A stretch of DNA of 64,000 nt from WHSW01 sp963740055 (GCA_963740055.1 CAVUCL010000001.1:558001-622000), one strand, 5' to 3'. Positions 46,833-55,529 are shown, counted from the stretch's first letter. Program-made: numbers and translations. The notes: a model not told the origin generated them from the letters alone.

Positions 46833-47698
46833 CCGGGATCCGCCGCGGACCGCGGGCGGATCCCGCTCGAGCCGTACATCGGCAGCTCGAGCTCGCTGGC
46901 GGCGCCGGCGTCGAGCTGCGCCCACATGCGCGAGACGCCGGCGGTGCCGAAGCGGCGCACACGTTCGACGGCGTCGAGGTCGAGCACGTCGGTGATCAGC
47001 TCCTCGCCCGAACCCGCCGCCTGGCGGACGAGGCCCTCGGGGTCGACGATCAGGCTGCGCCCGAAGGCGGCGGGCGAGGCCGCGTTGACGTTGACGACGT
47101 AGAGCTGGTTGAAGATCGCGTTCGCGCGCGCGGTGATCAGCTCGGCGCCGCGGTCGCTGGTGGTCGTCAGCGTCGGATGGAGCACGACCTCGGCGCCGAG
47201 CCACGCGAGCTGGCGGAAGGTCTCGGGGAAGAAGCCGTCGTAGCAGATCGCGAGCCCGATCCGGCCGATCCCGGGGATCTCGAAGGTGACGAAGCGGTCG
47301 CCGGGGTCGGTCGTCTCGTGCGGCTGCCAGGGAAACGCCTTGCGGTAGGTCGCGACGAGCTCGCCCTCGGGCGAGAGCACGACGGCGGTGTTGTGGATCC
47401 GGGCGCCGCTGCGCTCGTAGATCGATCCGGGGACGAGCCAGAGGTCGTTCGCGGAGGCGATCTCGCCGAGCCGCTCGGTGAGCGGACCCGGGATCTCGAC
47501 CGCGACCTCGGCCGGATGGCCGGGCCCGTCCAGTGGCTGCGGCGGGGCGGCGAGATGCAGCTCGGGCAGCAGCAGGAGCTGGACGTGGGGGACGGTGCTC
47601 CGCAGTGCGGCGGCGCGCTGCGCGAGTTGCGCCAGGGTGGCGTCCGGATCGCCGGCGACCGGCGCCGTCTGCAGCGCGGCGACCGAGAGCGTTCGCAA
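46829..47698 (-). CDS. Nitrilase-superfamily carbon-nitrogen hydrolase
   Basis: A 289-residue amidase. The Glu-Lys-Cys triad is complete: Glu46 in LLLLPELHLA, Lys in TYRKAFPWQPHET (about 118), Cys in GLAICYDGFFPETFRQLAWLGAEVV (about 152). TTG 47698 starts two bases after the potD-like stop, so it is translated with that binding protein. Likely reactions in this setting are hydrolysis of N-carbamoylputrescine or another polyamine amide, but the sequence alone cannot separate these from general aliphatic amidases. The last four bases overlap the amine oxidase on the other strand. Confidence 0.87.
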   Translation of the reverse strand: MRTLSVAALQTAPVAGDPDATLAQLAQRAAALRSTVPHVQLLLLPELHLAAPPQPLDGPGHPAEVAVEIPGPLTERLGEIASANDLWLVPGSIYERSGARIHNTAVVLSPEGELVATYRKAFPWQPHETTDPGDRFVTFEIPGIGRIGLAICYDGFFPETFRQLAWLGAEVVLHPTLTTTSDRGAELITARANAIFNQLYVVNVNAASPAAFGRSLIVDPEGLVRQAAGSGEELITDVLDLDAVERVRRFGTAGVSRMWAQLDAGAASELELPMYGSSGIRPRSAADPG

Positions 47699-47700
47699 GC

Positions 47701-48837
47701 TCAGCCCGCCAGGACGCGTTCGAAGGCCTCGGTCACCACCTCGCCCTGCTCGCCACCGAGCGTGGGCTCGAAGGTGCACTTCGACGTGTACTGCTTGCTC
47801 GGGAAGATGAGCTGGTTCGCGGCGAGCTCGGGATCGCGCTCGCGCAGGATCTCCTTCACCCCGGCGACCGGGGTGACGTAGTTGACGTACTCGGCGATGT
47901 CGGCCTGGACCTCGGGGTCGTAGACGAAGTTGATGAACTCGAGCGCCGCCTGGGGCTCGGGGGCGCCGACCGGGATCTCCATGCTCGTCGACCACAGCAT
48001 GCAGCCCTCGTCGGGCATCACGAACTCGATGTTCGGGTTGTCCTTCTGCAGCTGGACCGCGTCGCCGGACCAGCCGAGGGCGATCGCGATGTCGCCGGTG
48101 ACCAGGTCGCGGATGTAGTCGTTGCCGGTGAAGTCGCGGATCTGGCCCGAGTCGGCCGCCACCTCGATCTTCTCGACCGCCTCGAGCCACTGCTCGGTGG
48201 AGGCGGTGTCGGGGTCGATGCCCATGCATTTGAGCGTCATCGGGACCGAGTCGCGAAGCTCGCTCAGCATCGAGACCTTGCCCTCGTAGCGCGGATCGAA
48301 CAGGTCGCAGATCGAGCTCACGTCGGGGGCGAGGTCGGTGCGGACGATGAGCCCGGTCATCCCGCTCTGCCACGGGACCGTGAACTTGCGCTCGGGGTCG
48401 GCGGCGGCGCCGCGCAGGTTCGGGATCAGGTTCTGCTCGACGTTCGGGAGCTTCGAGTAGTCGAGCTCGTAGAGATAGCCCTGCTCGTACATCTTCGCCG
48501 CGAGCCAGTCGCTGACCGTGATCAGGTCGCGGTCGCCGGACTCGCCCTGGGCGAGCTGCGGGCGCAGCTTGCCGTAGAACTGGACGTTGTCGTTGATGTC
48601 CTCGATGTAGGTGACGTCGATCCCGGTCTCGTCCTCGAACTCGGCCACCGTCCCGCGCTTGCCCGGGTCGATGTAGAGCGGCCACTGCGAGATCGTCAGC
48701 GCGTCCCCCGGCTCGCCCGCGGGCACCGTCTCGGCGTCCGCCTCGTCGGCCCCGCCCTCGAGCCCACCGTCGTCACCGCCGCAGGAGGCGAGCGCGAGCA
48801 TTGCCAGGAGCGCGAGCAGGGCAACGAGCGGGCGCAT
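47701..48837 (-). CDS. PotD-like polyamine-binding lipoprotein (orphan)
   Basis: A 378-residue binding protein, close in pattern to the PotD at 27359 (ISQWPLYIDPGKRGTVAEFEDETG, YIEDINDNVQFYGKLRPQL, TVPWQSGMTGLIVRTDL, DEGCMLWSTSM). ATG 48837 gives a signal peptide with lipobox LASC near residue 18; a GTG at 48849 adds four residues. No ATPase or permease is attached; the only partner is the amidase gene. It may share the PotBC of either transporter or act as a sensor of substrate. It lies opposite a TetR gene, with a clear promoter between. Confidence 0.88.
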   Translation of the reverse strand: MRPLVALLALLAMLALASCGGDDGGLEGGADEADAETVPAGEPGDALTISQWPLYIDPGKRGTVAEFEDETGIDVTYIEDINDNVQFYGKLRPQLAQGESGDRDLITVSDWLAAKMYEQGYLYELDYSKLPNVEQNLIPNLRGAAADPERKFTVPWQSGMTGLIVRTDLAPDVSSICDLFDPRYEGKVSMLSELRDSVPMTLKCMGIDPDTASTEQWLEAVEKIEVAADSGQIRDFTGNDYIRDLVTGDIAIALGWSGDAVQLQKDNPNIEFVMPDEGCMLWSTSMEIPVGAPEPQAALEFINFVYDPEVQADIAEYVNYVTPVAGVKEILRERDPELAANQLIFPSKQYTSKCTFEPTLGGEQGEVVTEAFERVLAG

Positions 48838-48840
48838 ACT

Positions 48841-48885
48841 TTGAATCACATTTCAAGAATAAGCCATCCGCTCCGCCGCTGTCAA
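48841..48885 (-). promoter_or_regulatory. Promoter and operator of the potD-amidase unit
   Basis: On the minus strand, consensus -35 TTGACA (48885-48880) is followed after 18 bases by -10 TATTCT (48861-48856). Next to it is an inverted repeat TTGAA-N6-TTCAA (48841-48856). A related TTCGAA core stands directly before the divergent TetR gene (about 48914-48919), so the TetR protein at 48926 may control both directions. Confidence 0.7.
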
Positions 48886-48925
48886 GCGAAAGATCCGCAT
48901 CGTACGGCGGTATTCTTCGAATCTG

Positions 48926-49546
48926 ATGCGGCGAAAGAACCAAACGGCGCGTCGGGCCCAGCTGGCGACCGCCGCGCGCGCGGTGCTGCTCGAGCGCGGG
49001 GCGGTCGGCCTGCGGGTCAAGGACGTCGCCGAGCGCGCCGGCATCTCCTCGAGCTCGGTCCTCTACTACTACCCGAACCTCGACGACCTGCTGGTCGACG
49101 TCTGTCGCGAGGCGATGAGCCGCTACGCGGAGGGCCGCGCCGAAGCCGTGCGGGCGCTCGCCGACCCGCTCGACCAGCTGCGGCTCGCGATCGCGCTCGG
49201 GGTGCCGACCGGGCCCGCCGACGAGGAGAGCCGGCTGCTCTACGAGCTCGACGCGCTCACCGGCGCCAGCCCCCTGTTCGCGACCCTGACCGAGAGCTTC
49301 TTCGATCGCCAGGCGATGCTCTATGAGCGCATCTTCGAGCGCGGTGCCGACGAGGGCGCGTTCCGCCTCACCGCCGACGCGCTCACCCTCGCCCGCGGGA
49401 TGGTCGCGCTCGAGGACGGGCTCGGGCTCCAGGTCGTGCTCGGCCACCCGGGCGTCGATGGCAGCGCCGCGGAGCGGATCCTGATCGCCTGGGCGAGCGC
49501 GGCGACCGGGGTCGAGCTCGCGGCGCTGGAGCCGGCGCGCGGCTAG
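48926..49546 (+). CDS. TetR/AcrR-family regulator of the potD/pot region
   Basis: A 206-residue repressor: helix-turn-helix RRAQLATAARAVLLERGAVGLRVKDVAERAGISSSSVLYYYPNLDDLLVDV (about 9-60) and an all-helical C-domain. It starts opposite the orphan potD and ends convergent with the second potC, overlapping it by four bases. By position it is the likely regulator of the orphan potD-amidase unit. The effector may be a polyamine or its aldehyde, which is inference from context. Confidence 0.87.
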   Translation: MRRKNQTARRAQLATAARAVLLERGAVGLRVKDVAERAGISSSSVLYYYPNLDDLLVDVCREAMSRYAEGRAEAVRALADPLDQLRLAIALGVPTGPADEESRLLYELDALTGASPLFATLTESFFDRQAMLYERIFERGADEGAFRLTADALTLARGMVALEDGLGLQVVLGHPGVDGSAAERILIAWASAATGVELAALEPARG

Positions 49547-50385
49547 GGCGCGCCGCCGACGCCGGCTGTCCCCGTCACCCCTCCCGCGGCCTCCGTCGAC
49601 TCGTCCTGGGTCAGGCGATGGGCGAGGTAGACGGGGATGATCGAGATCAGGATCACGATCACGGCCACCGCGTTGACGATCGGGAGCTGGTTCGGGCGCG
49701 AGAAGTTGGTCAGGATCCAGATCGGCAGGGTCTGGTCGCCGGCGCCGACGGTGAACGTGGTGACGATGATCTCGTCGAAGGAGAGCGCGAAGGCGAGCAG
49801 CGCCCCGGCGACGAGAGCGGTGCGCAGGTTCGGCAGGGTGACGAGGCGGAAGGTCTGCCACGGGCTCGCGCCGAGGTCCGCGGAGGCCTCTTCGAACGAG
49901 CCGCTCAGGCGCCGGAGCCGGGCGACGACGTTGTTGTAGACGACGACGATGCAGAAGGTCGCGTGGGCGACGACGATCGTGAACAGGCTCAGGTCGATCC
50001 CGAGCACCTGGGTGAAGGTCGAGTTGAGCGCGATTCCGGTGACGATCCCGGGCAGGGCGATCGGGAGGATGACGAGGAACGAGATCGTCTCGCGGCCGAA
50101 GAAGCGGTGGCGGGCGACCGCCAGCGAGGCGAGGGTGCCGAGCACGAGCGCGATCGCGGTCGCGAGCAGACCGGCGCGCAACGAGTACAGGAACGCGTCG
50201 CGGGCGCCCGGGTTGTCGACCGCGCGCTCGAACCAGTCGAGCGTGAGGCCCGGCGGCGGCCACTCGAACGTCCGCGATTCACTGAACGCGTAGATCACGA
50301 TCACGACGAGCGGCACGTAGATGAACGCGAGTGTGAACCCGGTGCCGAGGCGGAGCAGCAGTTGCGAGGGTCCCGAGAGGCGCAT
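49543..50385 (-). CDS. Polyamine-type ABC transporter permease, second system
   Basis: A 280-residue PotC-like permease with six membrane helices. ESRTFEWPPPGLTLDWFERA follows helix 1, and the ATPase-docking loop is EEASADLGASPWQTFRLVTLPNLRTAL (about 165-191). The start lies two bases after the stop of the partner permease. It differs clearly from the first PotC (25562) in sequence, so this is a separate importer rather than a recent copy. Confidence 0.88.
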   Translation of the reverse strand: MRLSGPSQLLLRLGTGFTLAFIYVPLVVIVIYAFSESRTFEWPPPGLTLDWFERAVDNPGARDAFLYSLRAGLLATAIALVLGTLASLAVARHRFFGRETISFLVILPIALPGIVTGIALNSTFTQVLGIDLSLFTIVVAHATFCIVVVYNNVVARLRRLSGSFEEASADLGASPWQTFRLVTLPNLRTALVAGALLAFALSFDEIIVTTFTVGAGDQTLPIWILTNFSRPNQLPIVNAVAVIVILISIIPVYLAHRLTQDESTEAAGGVTGTAGVGGAP

Positions 50386-50387
50386 CG

Positions 50388-51287
50388 CTAGACGTGCTCG
50401 AAGGCGCCCAGGCGGCGGGCGATCAGCAGGTAGACGATCATGACCACGACCGGGACCATCGCGAACGCAGCCGCGAACGGGAGGTCGGCGGTGAAGTTGT
50501 CGCGGACAACGGTGCCGATGAACTGCTCGCCGGAGCCGACCAGGGTCGGGGCGATGAAGTCGCCGAGGGTGAGCGAGAAGGTGAAGATCGATCCGGCGAC
50601 GACGGCCGGGAACGCAAGCGGCAGGATCACCCGCCGGAAGGTCGTGCCCGGCTTCGCGCCCATGTCCTCGGACGCACTCAGCAGGGTGTCGGGGATCCGC
50701 TCGAGCCCGGCGTAGATCGGGATCACCATGTACGGCAGCCAGATGTAGCTCATCACCAGCCAGACGGCGACTATCCCGTAGCCGGGGCCCTCGATCCCGA
50801 GCGGGTCGAGGAACCAGTTGAGGACGCCCTCCTGGCTCAGGATCCCGCGCCAGGCGAAGACCTTGACCAGGTAGGCGGACCAGAGCGGGATCAGGACCGC
50901 GACCACCAGCAGCCCGCGGGCGCGCGGGCGCGCGACCTTCGCCATGTAGAACGCGAGCGGGAAGGCGAGCAGCGCGTCGGTGATCGTGACCAGGGCGGCG
51001 ATGCCGACCGTACGGGCGGTGACCGAGCGGTAGACCTCGTTCGAGACGACGTCGTCGAAGTTGTCGAGCGTGAACGTCTGCTCGACCTCGCCGCTGAGCT
51101 CGCCCAAGGTCCAGAAGCTGGTCGCGAGCAGGACCGCGAGCGAGCCGAGGTAGCCGACGACCAGCCAGCCGACCGGCCCGGCGAGCAGGGCACCGGCCTG
51201 AAGACGGGGACGACCGTGGAGGAGGTCGGCGAGCCTTCGGCCCACCGACCTCCTCTCGGGTGCGGGCGTGGTTACGCCCGCTTCCAC
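50388..51287 (-). CDS. Polyamine-type ABC transporter permease, second system
   Basis: A 299-residue PotB-like permease. A 30-residue charged N-terminus precedes helix 1 (PVGWLVVGYLGSLAVLLATSFW). The periplasmic segment TFTLDNFDDVV and the docking loop SASEDMGAKPGTTFRRVILPLAFPAVV (about 197-223) are typical. It starts seven bases after the binding-protein stop and is followed after two bases by the second permease, so the operon is tight. Confidence 0.88.
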   Translation of the reverse strand: MEAGVTTPAPERRSVGRRLADLLHGRPRLQAGALLAGPVGWLVVGYLGSLAVLLATSFWTLGELSGEVEQTFTLDNFDDVVSNEVYRSVTARTVGIAALVTITDALLAFPLAFYMAKVARPRARGLLVVAVLIPLWSAYLVKVFAWRGILSQEGVLNWFLDPLGIEGPGYGIVAVWLVMSYIWLPYMVIPIYAGLERIPDTLLSASEDMGAKPGTTFRRVILPLAFPAVVAGSIFTFSLTLGDFIAPTLVGSGEQFIGTVVRDNFTADLPFAAAFAMVPVVVMIVYLLIARRLGAFEHV

Positions 51288-51294
51288 CGTTCGA

Positions 51295-52497
51295 TCAGCC
51301 CTTCACCTCGTTCCATCCCTGGACCCACTCGTCGTAGGTCTTGCAGACGTCACCGCGGTCGTCACCACAGTCGGAGACGGGGGTCTTCCAGAACTCGATC
51401 TGGTCGAAGAACTCCTCGTCGTTCGCGTGGTAGATGTCGCAGTGCTCCTTGTCGGCGGTCAGCGCGCACGCCTTCTCGTTCGAGGGCGCCTCGCCGAACC
51501 ACTCGGCGACCGCGGCGTTCGCCTCCGGACTGATGATGTGGTTCATCCACTCGTACATGCAGTTCGGATGCTCGGCCTCGGAGCTGATCATCCACGTGTC
51601 CGACCAACCGGTCGCACCCTCCTCGGGGAGGACGACCTCTTCCTTGCTGCCGTCCGCGTTGAGCAGGTTCACGATCACCTGCCAGGTCGTCCCGACCGAC
51701 GAATCGCCGTTCGCGAACGCCTGGATCTCCTTCGTGTAGTCGGACCAGTACTCGCCGACGTGCTCCCTCTGCTGCTTCAGGAGCTCGATCGCGGCGTCGA
51801 ACTGCTCCTGGTCGAGCTCGTACGGGTCGGTGATCCCGAGATCCGGTTGATGCTCGCGCAGGTACAGAGCCGCGTCGGCGATGTAGATCGGGTTGTCGTA
51901 GGCCGTCACCGAGCCCGAGTACTCCGAGGCGTTGTCGAACACCACGTCCCAGGAGTCGGGCGCCGGCTTGACCTCTGCCGGGTCGTACATGAGCAGGTTC
52001 GAGCCGCGCCCGTGCGGGACCCCGTACATCTGCCCGTCAACGCTGTTGAACGGCTGGTCCTTGAGCGCGTCGTATACGTCCGCGTAGTTCGAGATCAGGT
52101 CGGTGTTGACGGGCGAGACGTCGCCGCCCTCGATCAGGCGCGTGGTCGCGTCGCCCGATGCGGAGACGCCGTCATAGCCGCCCTGTCGCATCAGCTGCAC
52201 CATCTCGTCGGAGGTGTTGCCGATCTTGACGTTGACCTCACAACCGGTCTGCTTCTCGAAGTCGCTGACCCAATCGACCTTCGGGTCGGTGGACCCGTCC
52301 TCGACATAGCCGGCCCAGGCGACGAGGTTGACCTCGCCCTCGCCCTCGCCGAGCTCGGTCAGGGCCTCGCCCCCCGAATCGCTGCTCTCGTCGTCGTCGT
52401 CGCCGCAGCCGGCCGCGAACGCGACCATGAATACGAGCAGTCCGACGATCACGAGCCAGGCGGCCCGGGCGGGACTTCCCCCTCTTGTGCGCATCAT
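51295..52497 (-). CDS. Extracellular polyamine-type solute-binding lipoprotein, second system
   Basis: A 400-residue binding protein with lipobox FAAGC near residue 30 followed by an Asp/Ser-rich linker. The fold begins at VNLVAWAGYVEDGSTDPKVDWVSDFEKQTGCEVNVK, which is the Fe3+/polyamine SBP class and differs from the two PotD proteins (no NWPLYID motif). It has several Cys residues near the C-terminus. ATG 52497 overlaps the potA stop; ATG 52494 is equally possible. Substrate: polyamine, opine or a related amino compound. Confidence 0.85.
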   Translation of the reverse strand: MMRTRGGSPARAAWLVIVGLLVFMVAFAAGCGDDDDESSDSGGEALTELGEGEGEVNLVAWAGYVEDGSTDPKVDWVSDFEKQTGCEVNVKIGNTSDEMVQLMRQGGYDGVSASGDATTRLIEGGDVSPVNTDLISNYADVYDALKDQPFNSVDGQMYGVPHGRGSNLLMYDPAEVKPAPDSWDVVFDNASEYSGSVTAYDNPIYIADAALYLREHQPDLGITDPYELDQEQFDAAIELLKQQREHVGEYWSDYTKEIQAFANGDSSVGTTWQVIVNLLNADGSKEEVVLPEEGATGWSDTWMISSEAEHPNCMYEWMNHIISPEANAAVAEWFGEAPSNEKACALTADKEHCDIYHANDEEFFDQIEFWKTPVSDCGDDRGDVCKTYDEWVQGWNEVKG

Positions 52498-53564
52498 CCT
52501 TCTCCTCTCTCGGTCGCGGAGACCGCGACAGTGTGTTCCGGTCGCCATGCGACGACCACCTCCCGTCCGACTCGCTCGAGCTCCTCCGCCGAGGAGGACT
52601 CGAGGTTCTGGCGGACGACTTGAAGCTCTCCCCCGGCGTCGAGCGCGACCAGATAGCGGGTGATCATTCCCGCGTAGGCGACCGCGCGGACACGGCCGCC
52701 CTCGGCGTGCATGCCGTCGGTCGGCTCGCCGTTCTCGAACATGCGCACCTTCTCCGGGCGCACCGTGAACTGGCGCCCGTCGCGCTCGAGCACGTTCGAG
52801 ACTCCGACGAACCCGGAGACGAACCGGTTCGCCGGCCGTTCATAGATCTCTGCCGGGGTGCCGATCTGCTCGATCCGGCCCTCGTTGAAGACCGCGACCC
52901 GGTCCGACATCGTCAACGCCTCATCCTGGTCGTGGGTGACGTAGACGAACGTGATTCCGACCTCCCTCTGGATCTGCTTCAGCTCGAGCTGCATCTGCTC
53001 GCGCAGCTTCAGGTCGAGGGCGCCGAGCGGCTCGTCGAGCAGCAGCACCCGGGGGCGGTTGACGATCGAGCGCGCGAGCGCGACGCGCTGGCGCTGCCCG
53101 CCGGAGAGCTCCGAGGGCTTGCGGTCGGCGTAGCCACCGAGGCGGACCATCTCGAGCGCCTCCTCGCGGCGGCGGGCGCGCTCGTCCTTGGGCTCGCCGC
53201 GGACCCGCATCCCGTACTCGACGTTCTCGCCGACGGTCATGTGCGGGAACAGCGCGTAGTCCTGAAAGACCGTGTTCACCTCGCGGTCATAGGGCGGCAG
53301 GTCGACTACGTCGTGCCCGCCGAGCTCGACCGTGCCCGAGTCCGGGAGCTCGAAGCCGGCGATCATCCGCAGCGTCGTCGTCTTCCCCGAGCCCGACGGC
53401 CCGAGCATGGTGAAGAACTCGCCGTGCGCGACCTCGAGGTCGATCCCGGCGACGGCGACCACCTCGCCGTAGGCCTTGCGCACGCCGACCAGGCGGATGT
53501 CGGGTGCGGGGTCCCCCGCGCCGGCCGCCGAGGCCGGCGCGCTCAATTGCTCCACTGCGTACAA
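52494..53564 (-). CDS. Polyamine-type ABC transporter ATPase, second system
   Basis: A 356-residue PotA-like ATPase with Walker A GPSGSGKTT (about 50-58), Q loop FQDYALFPHM, signature LSGGQRQRVALARSI, Walker B VLLLDEPLGALD, switch His in YVTHDQDEA, and a C-terminal TOBE domain. The start is uncertain (TTG 53564 or GTG 53555). First gene of the second operon; its stop overlaps the binding-protein start. A palindrome 25 bases upstream carries the same 12-mer as the first pot control region. Confidence 0.9.
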   Translation of the reverse strand: MYAVEQLSAPASAAGAGDPAPDIRLVGVRKAYGEVVAVAGIDLEVAHGEFFTMLGPSGSGKTTTLRMIAGFELPDSGTVELGGHDVVDLPPYDREVNTVFQDYALFPHMTVGENVEYGMRVRGEPKDERARRREEALEMVRLGGYADRKPSELSGGQRQRVALARSIVNRPRVLLLDEPLGALDLKLREQMQLELKQIQREVGITFVYVTHDQDEALTMSDRVAVFNEGRIEQIGTPAEIYERPANRFVSGFVGVSNVLERDGRQFTVRPEKVRMFENGEPTDGMHAEGGRVRAVAYAGMITRYLVALDAGGELQVVRQNLESSSAEELERVGREVVVAWRPEHTVAVSATERGEG

Positions 53565-53588
53565 CTGGTGACTGTGGTCAAGCGTGAC

Positions 53589-53606
53589 GACGGTATCCGA
53601 ACCGTC
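53589..53606. promoter_or_regulatory. Palindrome GACGGT-N6-ACCGTC before the second pot operon
   Basis: An 18-base palindrome just upstream of the second ATPase gene. Read on the minus strand it contains ACGGTTCGGATA (53605-53594), the same 12 bases as at 29753-29764 in the first pot control region. The match suggests one regulator, perhaps the PucR protein, acting on both transporters. Confidence 0.6.
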
Positions 53607-53683
53607 CTACCGGCGCCACTTGCGCGGCGGCCAAAGATCGCCGCCCGCGTGCGCCGGTTCGTCCCACCCGGCGGATACACGGC

Positions 53684-53998
53684 TCAGCCGATCGCGCGCC
53701 CCGCTGCGGTGACGATCATCGCGAGCGCGACCACCGGCAGGGTCGAGATCCCGATCGCAAGCCCGGCCGCGGCGGCGAGCACCCCGGGGAGCCGCGCGTC
53801 GATCTCGAGCGCGCCGCCCTCGGGCGCGCCGACGGTCTGGATAACGACCAGCGCCGCGAGCAGCGCCGGAGCGACGAGCGCGATCACCGCCCGCAGGCGC
53901 TCCGGAACCTGGCGCCCGCCGAGCAGCACCGGCCCGGCCGCCCGGGTCGCCGCGGTCGTCACGGCGAGCACCCCGATCGTGATCCAGACCTCGGTCAT
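53684..53998 (-). CDS. azlD: Branched-chain amino acid exporter, small subunit (AzlD-like)
   Basis: A 104-residue membrane protein with three or four helices; WITIGVLAVTTAATRAAGPVLLG and VPERLRAVIALVAPALLAALVV are AzlD features. Its start overlaps the azlC stop (ATGA). With AzlC it would export branched-chain amino acids or analogues. Confidence 0.88.
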   Translation of the reverse strand: MTEVWITIGVLAVTTAATRAAGPVLLGGRQVPERLRAVIALVAPALLAALVVIQTVGAPEGGALEIDARLPGVLAAAAGLAIGISTLPVVALAMIVTAAGRAIG

Positions 53999-54681
53999 CG
54001 GCGCGGCCCCAGGAGCCCGAGCAGCGCCGCGGCGGTCGCCGCAATCACCGGCACCCCGGCCGGCGTGAACGGGATCAGGGCGAGCGCAATCAGGCCGCCG
54101 AGCCCGGCCACCAGCGTCGGGAGGCCCGGGCGCAGCTCACCCTCGACCAGCAGGCAGAGGAAGAACGCGGGAAAGAGCGCGTCGAGCCCGAGCGCGCCGG
54201 GGTCGCCGATCAGGTCGCCGGCGAAGACGCCGATCGCGGTCCCGCCGACCCAGAGCGGGTACGACGGCGCGGTCGCCCCGACCATGAACGCCGGGTCGAA
54301 GCGCCCGCCGCCGCGGCTCGCGGCGGCCCACGAGAAGTCGATCATCGCCTGCCCGATCGCCGCCCTTCGGGCGGTGCCTCCGCGGACAGAGGGGGCGAGC
54401 GCGATCCCCATCGGCAGGTAGCGCAGGTTGAGCAGGAAGCCGGCGGCGATCGCCGCCGCGGCGCCGCCGCCGGCGGTGAGCACCGCCGTGGCCGCGAACT
54501 GCGCCGAGCCCGCGAACAGCAGCGCCGACATCACGATCGGCGCCACCGGGCCCATCAGCGGCTCGGCCAGCACCCCGAACGAGATCGCGAGCAGCAGCGC
54601 GGCGATCGCGTAGGGCAGCCCCAGCCGCACACCTTCGCGGATGCGCTCGCTGCGATCGCTTTCCCTGCCCGACGACGACAC
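53995..54681 (-). CDS. azlC: Branched-chain amino acid exporter, large subunit (AzlC-like)
   Basis: A 228-residue membrane protein with about five helices. IREGVRLGLPYAIAALLLAISFGVLAEPLMG and LFAGSAQFAATAVLTAGGG, then NLRYLPMGIALAP, are AzlC signatures. GTG 54681 is chosen: the longer frame (to 54753) would run through the hairpin at 54678-54706 and add a low-quality N-terminus. Coupled to azlD by an ATGA overlap. Confidence 0.87.
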   Translation of the reverse strand: MSSSGRESDRSERIREGVRLGLPYAIAALLLAISFGVLAEPLMGPVAPIVMSALLFAGSAQFAATAVLTAGGGAAAAIAAGFLLNLRYLPMGIALAPSVRGGTARRAAIGQAMIDFSWAAASRGGGRFDPAFMVGATAPSYPLWVGGTAIGVFAGDLIGDPGALGLDALFPAFFLCLLVEGELRPGLPTLVAGLGGLIALALIPFTPAGVPVIAATAAALLGLLGPRR

Positions 54682-54706
54682 GGCCCGCCATTGTGGCGGG
54701 CCGTGT
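54678..54706 (-). terminator. Hairpin between secreted hydrolase and azlC
   Basis: A perfect 13-bp stem, ACACGGCCCGCCA (54678-54690) and its complement (54694-54706), with loop TTG. It lies 55 bases after the stop of the minus-strand secreted protein gene. There is no T-run, so termination strength is uncertain; its end touches the azlC start. Confidence 0.7.
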
Positions 54707-54760
54707 GAAGGTGAGCTATTCGGTTGTCTTGTGCGGCCAGAAGCCGCACTCAATTGACCG

Positions 54761-55348
54761 TTAGAGGCCGCGCGGGTGGCGCTTGACGTAGCCGCCGCCG
54801 GAGCGCATCTCCTTGCTCCAACCGGGACCGTCGCCGACGGTCATCGAGGTGTCGAACCGCAGGCCCGCGATCACCGCGTACATGTGGCCCGAGTTGGCGT
54901 AGGTCGTGATCCAGGCGCCCTTGCCGCCCTTCTCCCAGTCCACGAAGGAACCGGAGGGCATCGGCGCGTCGAGGACGCGGGCGCCGTACTTGCCGAGCAC
55001 GTAGGAGATCGAGCCCGAGCAGTCGTAGCAGCGCGAGCGCCACTTCGAGTGCCCGCCGCCGAGGCAGTAGCTCTTGCCCTTGGCGATCTCGTTCGCCGCC
55101 TCGATCGCGCGCACGACCTTGCGCGGCGCGCTCGCGGGCGGGATCGCGTAGCCGTTCTTCAGCTTCGCCTTGCCGCCCGAGGTCGTCTGACCTGTGGGGG
55201 CGTCATCGTCGCCTCCGATCGAGCCGACGCCGCCGCTTCCGGCGCCCAGCGCGGGGGAGGATGGAATCGCGATCAGCGCCGCAACAACTGTGGCGAGGCC
55301 GAGCGCGGCGCGGATCCTGTTCGGTCTCGCGTTTCGTGTGTAGGTCAA
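54761..55348 (-). CDS. Secreted NlpC/P60-like cell-wall hydrolase
   Basis: A 195-residue exported protein. Signal peptide about residues 1-36 (Arg/Asn-rich start, Ala/Val/Leu core, ALGAG). After a Gly/Asp/Thr linker comes a compact domain with Cys in RCYDCSGSISYVLGKYG (about 108-124) and His in NSGHMYAVIAGLRFDTSM (about 152-170), the Cys-His order of NlpC/P60 peptidases. The usual third residue was not assigned. TTG 55348 is the start given; ATG is absent nearby. A c-di-AMP riboswitch precedes it, and that riboswitch class commonly controls wall hydrolases in actinobacteria, which supports the call. Confidence 0.83.
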   Translation of the reverse strand: MTYTRNARPNRIRAALGLATVVAALIAIPSSPALGAGSGGVGSIGGDDDAPTGQTTSGGKAKLKNGYAIPPASAPRKVVRAIEAANEIAKGKSYCLGGGHSKWRSRCYDCSGSISYVLGKYGARVLDAPMPSGSFVDWEKGGKGAWITTYANSGHMYAVIAGLRFDTSMTVGDGPGWSKEMRSGGGYVKRHPRGL

Positions 55349-55360
55349 CGGACCAGTCCC

Positions 55361-55470
55361 TTTCGTCGGCCTACGGGGTTAGCTGACGGGCTGGCGCTGA
55401 AAGAGCCTGCGCCCCCGTCGCTCGCGCGACGGGTTAGCCCCAAATCGTGGTTCCCCCGCTCCCGAGGCCC
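55361..55470 (-). promoter_or_regulatory. ydaO/yuaA-type cyclic-di-AMP riboswitch
   Basis: Read on the minus strand, the 5' side has GGGGGAACC (55457-55449) and GGGGCTAACCC (55441-55431), and the 3' side has GTCAGCTAACCCCGTAGGC (55387-55369) followed by GACGAAAGGGA. The pattern GGGGGACC ... CAGCUAACCUCGUAAGC is the hallmark of the ydaO class. A hairpin, CCCGTCGC-GCGA-GCGACGGG, joins the halves. It ends about 12 bases before the TTG start of the hydrolase, so c-di-AMP probably lowers its expression. Confidence 0.85.
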
Positions 55471-55529
55471 CCCTTCATTTGTGATCCGGGGCGTTCAGGA
55501 TTCGGCATTACCGGCTATCGAGTTGCGGC

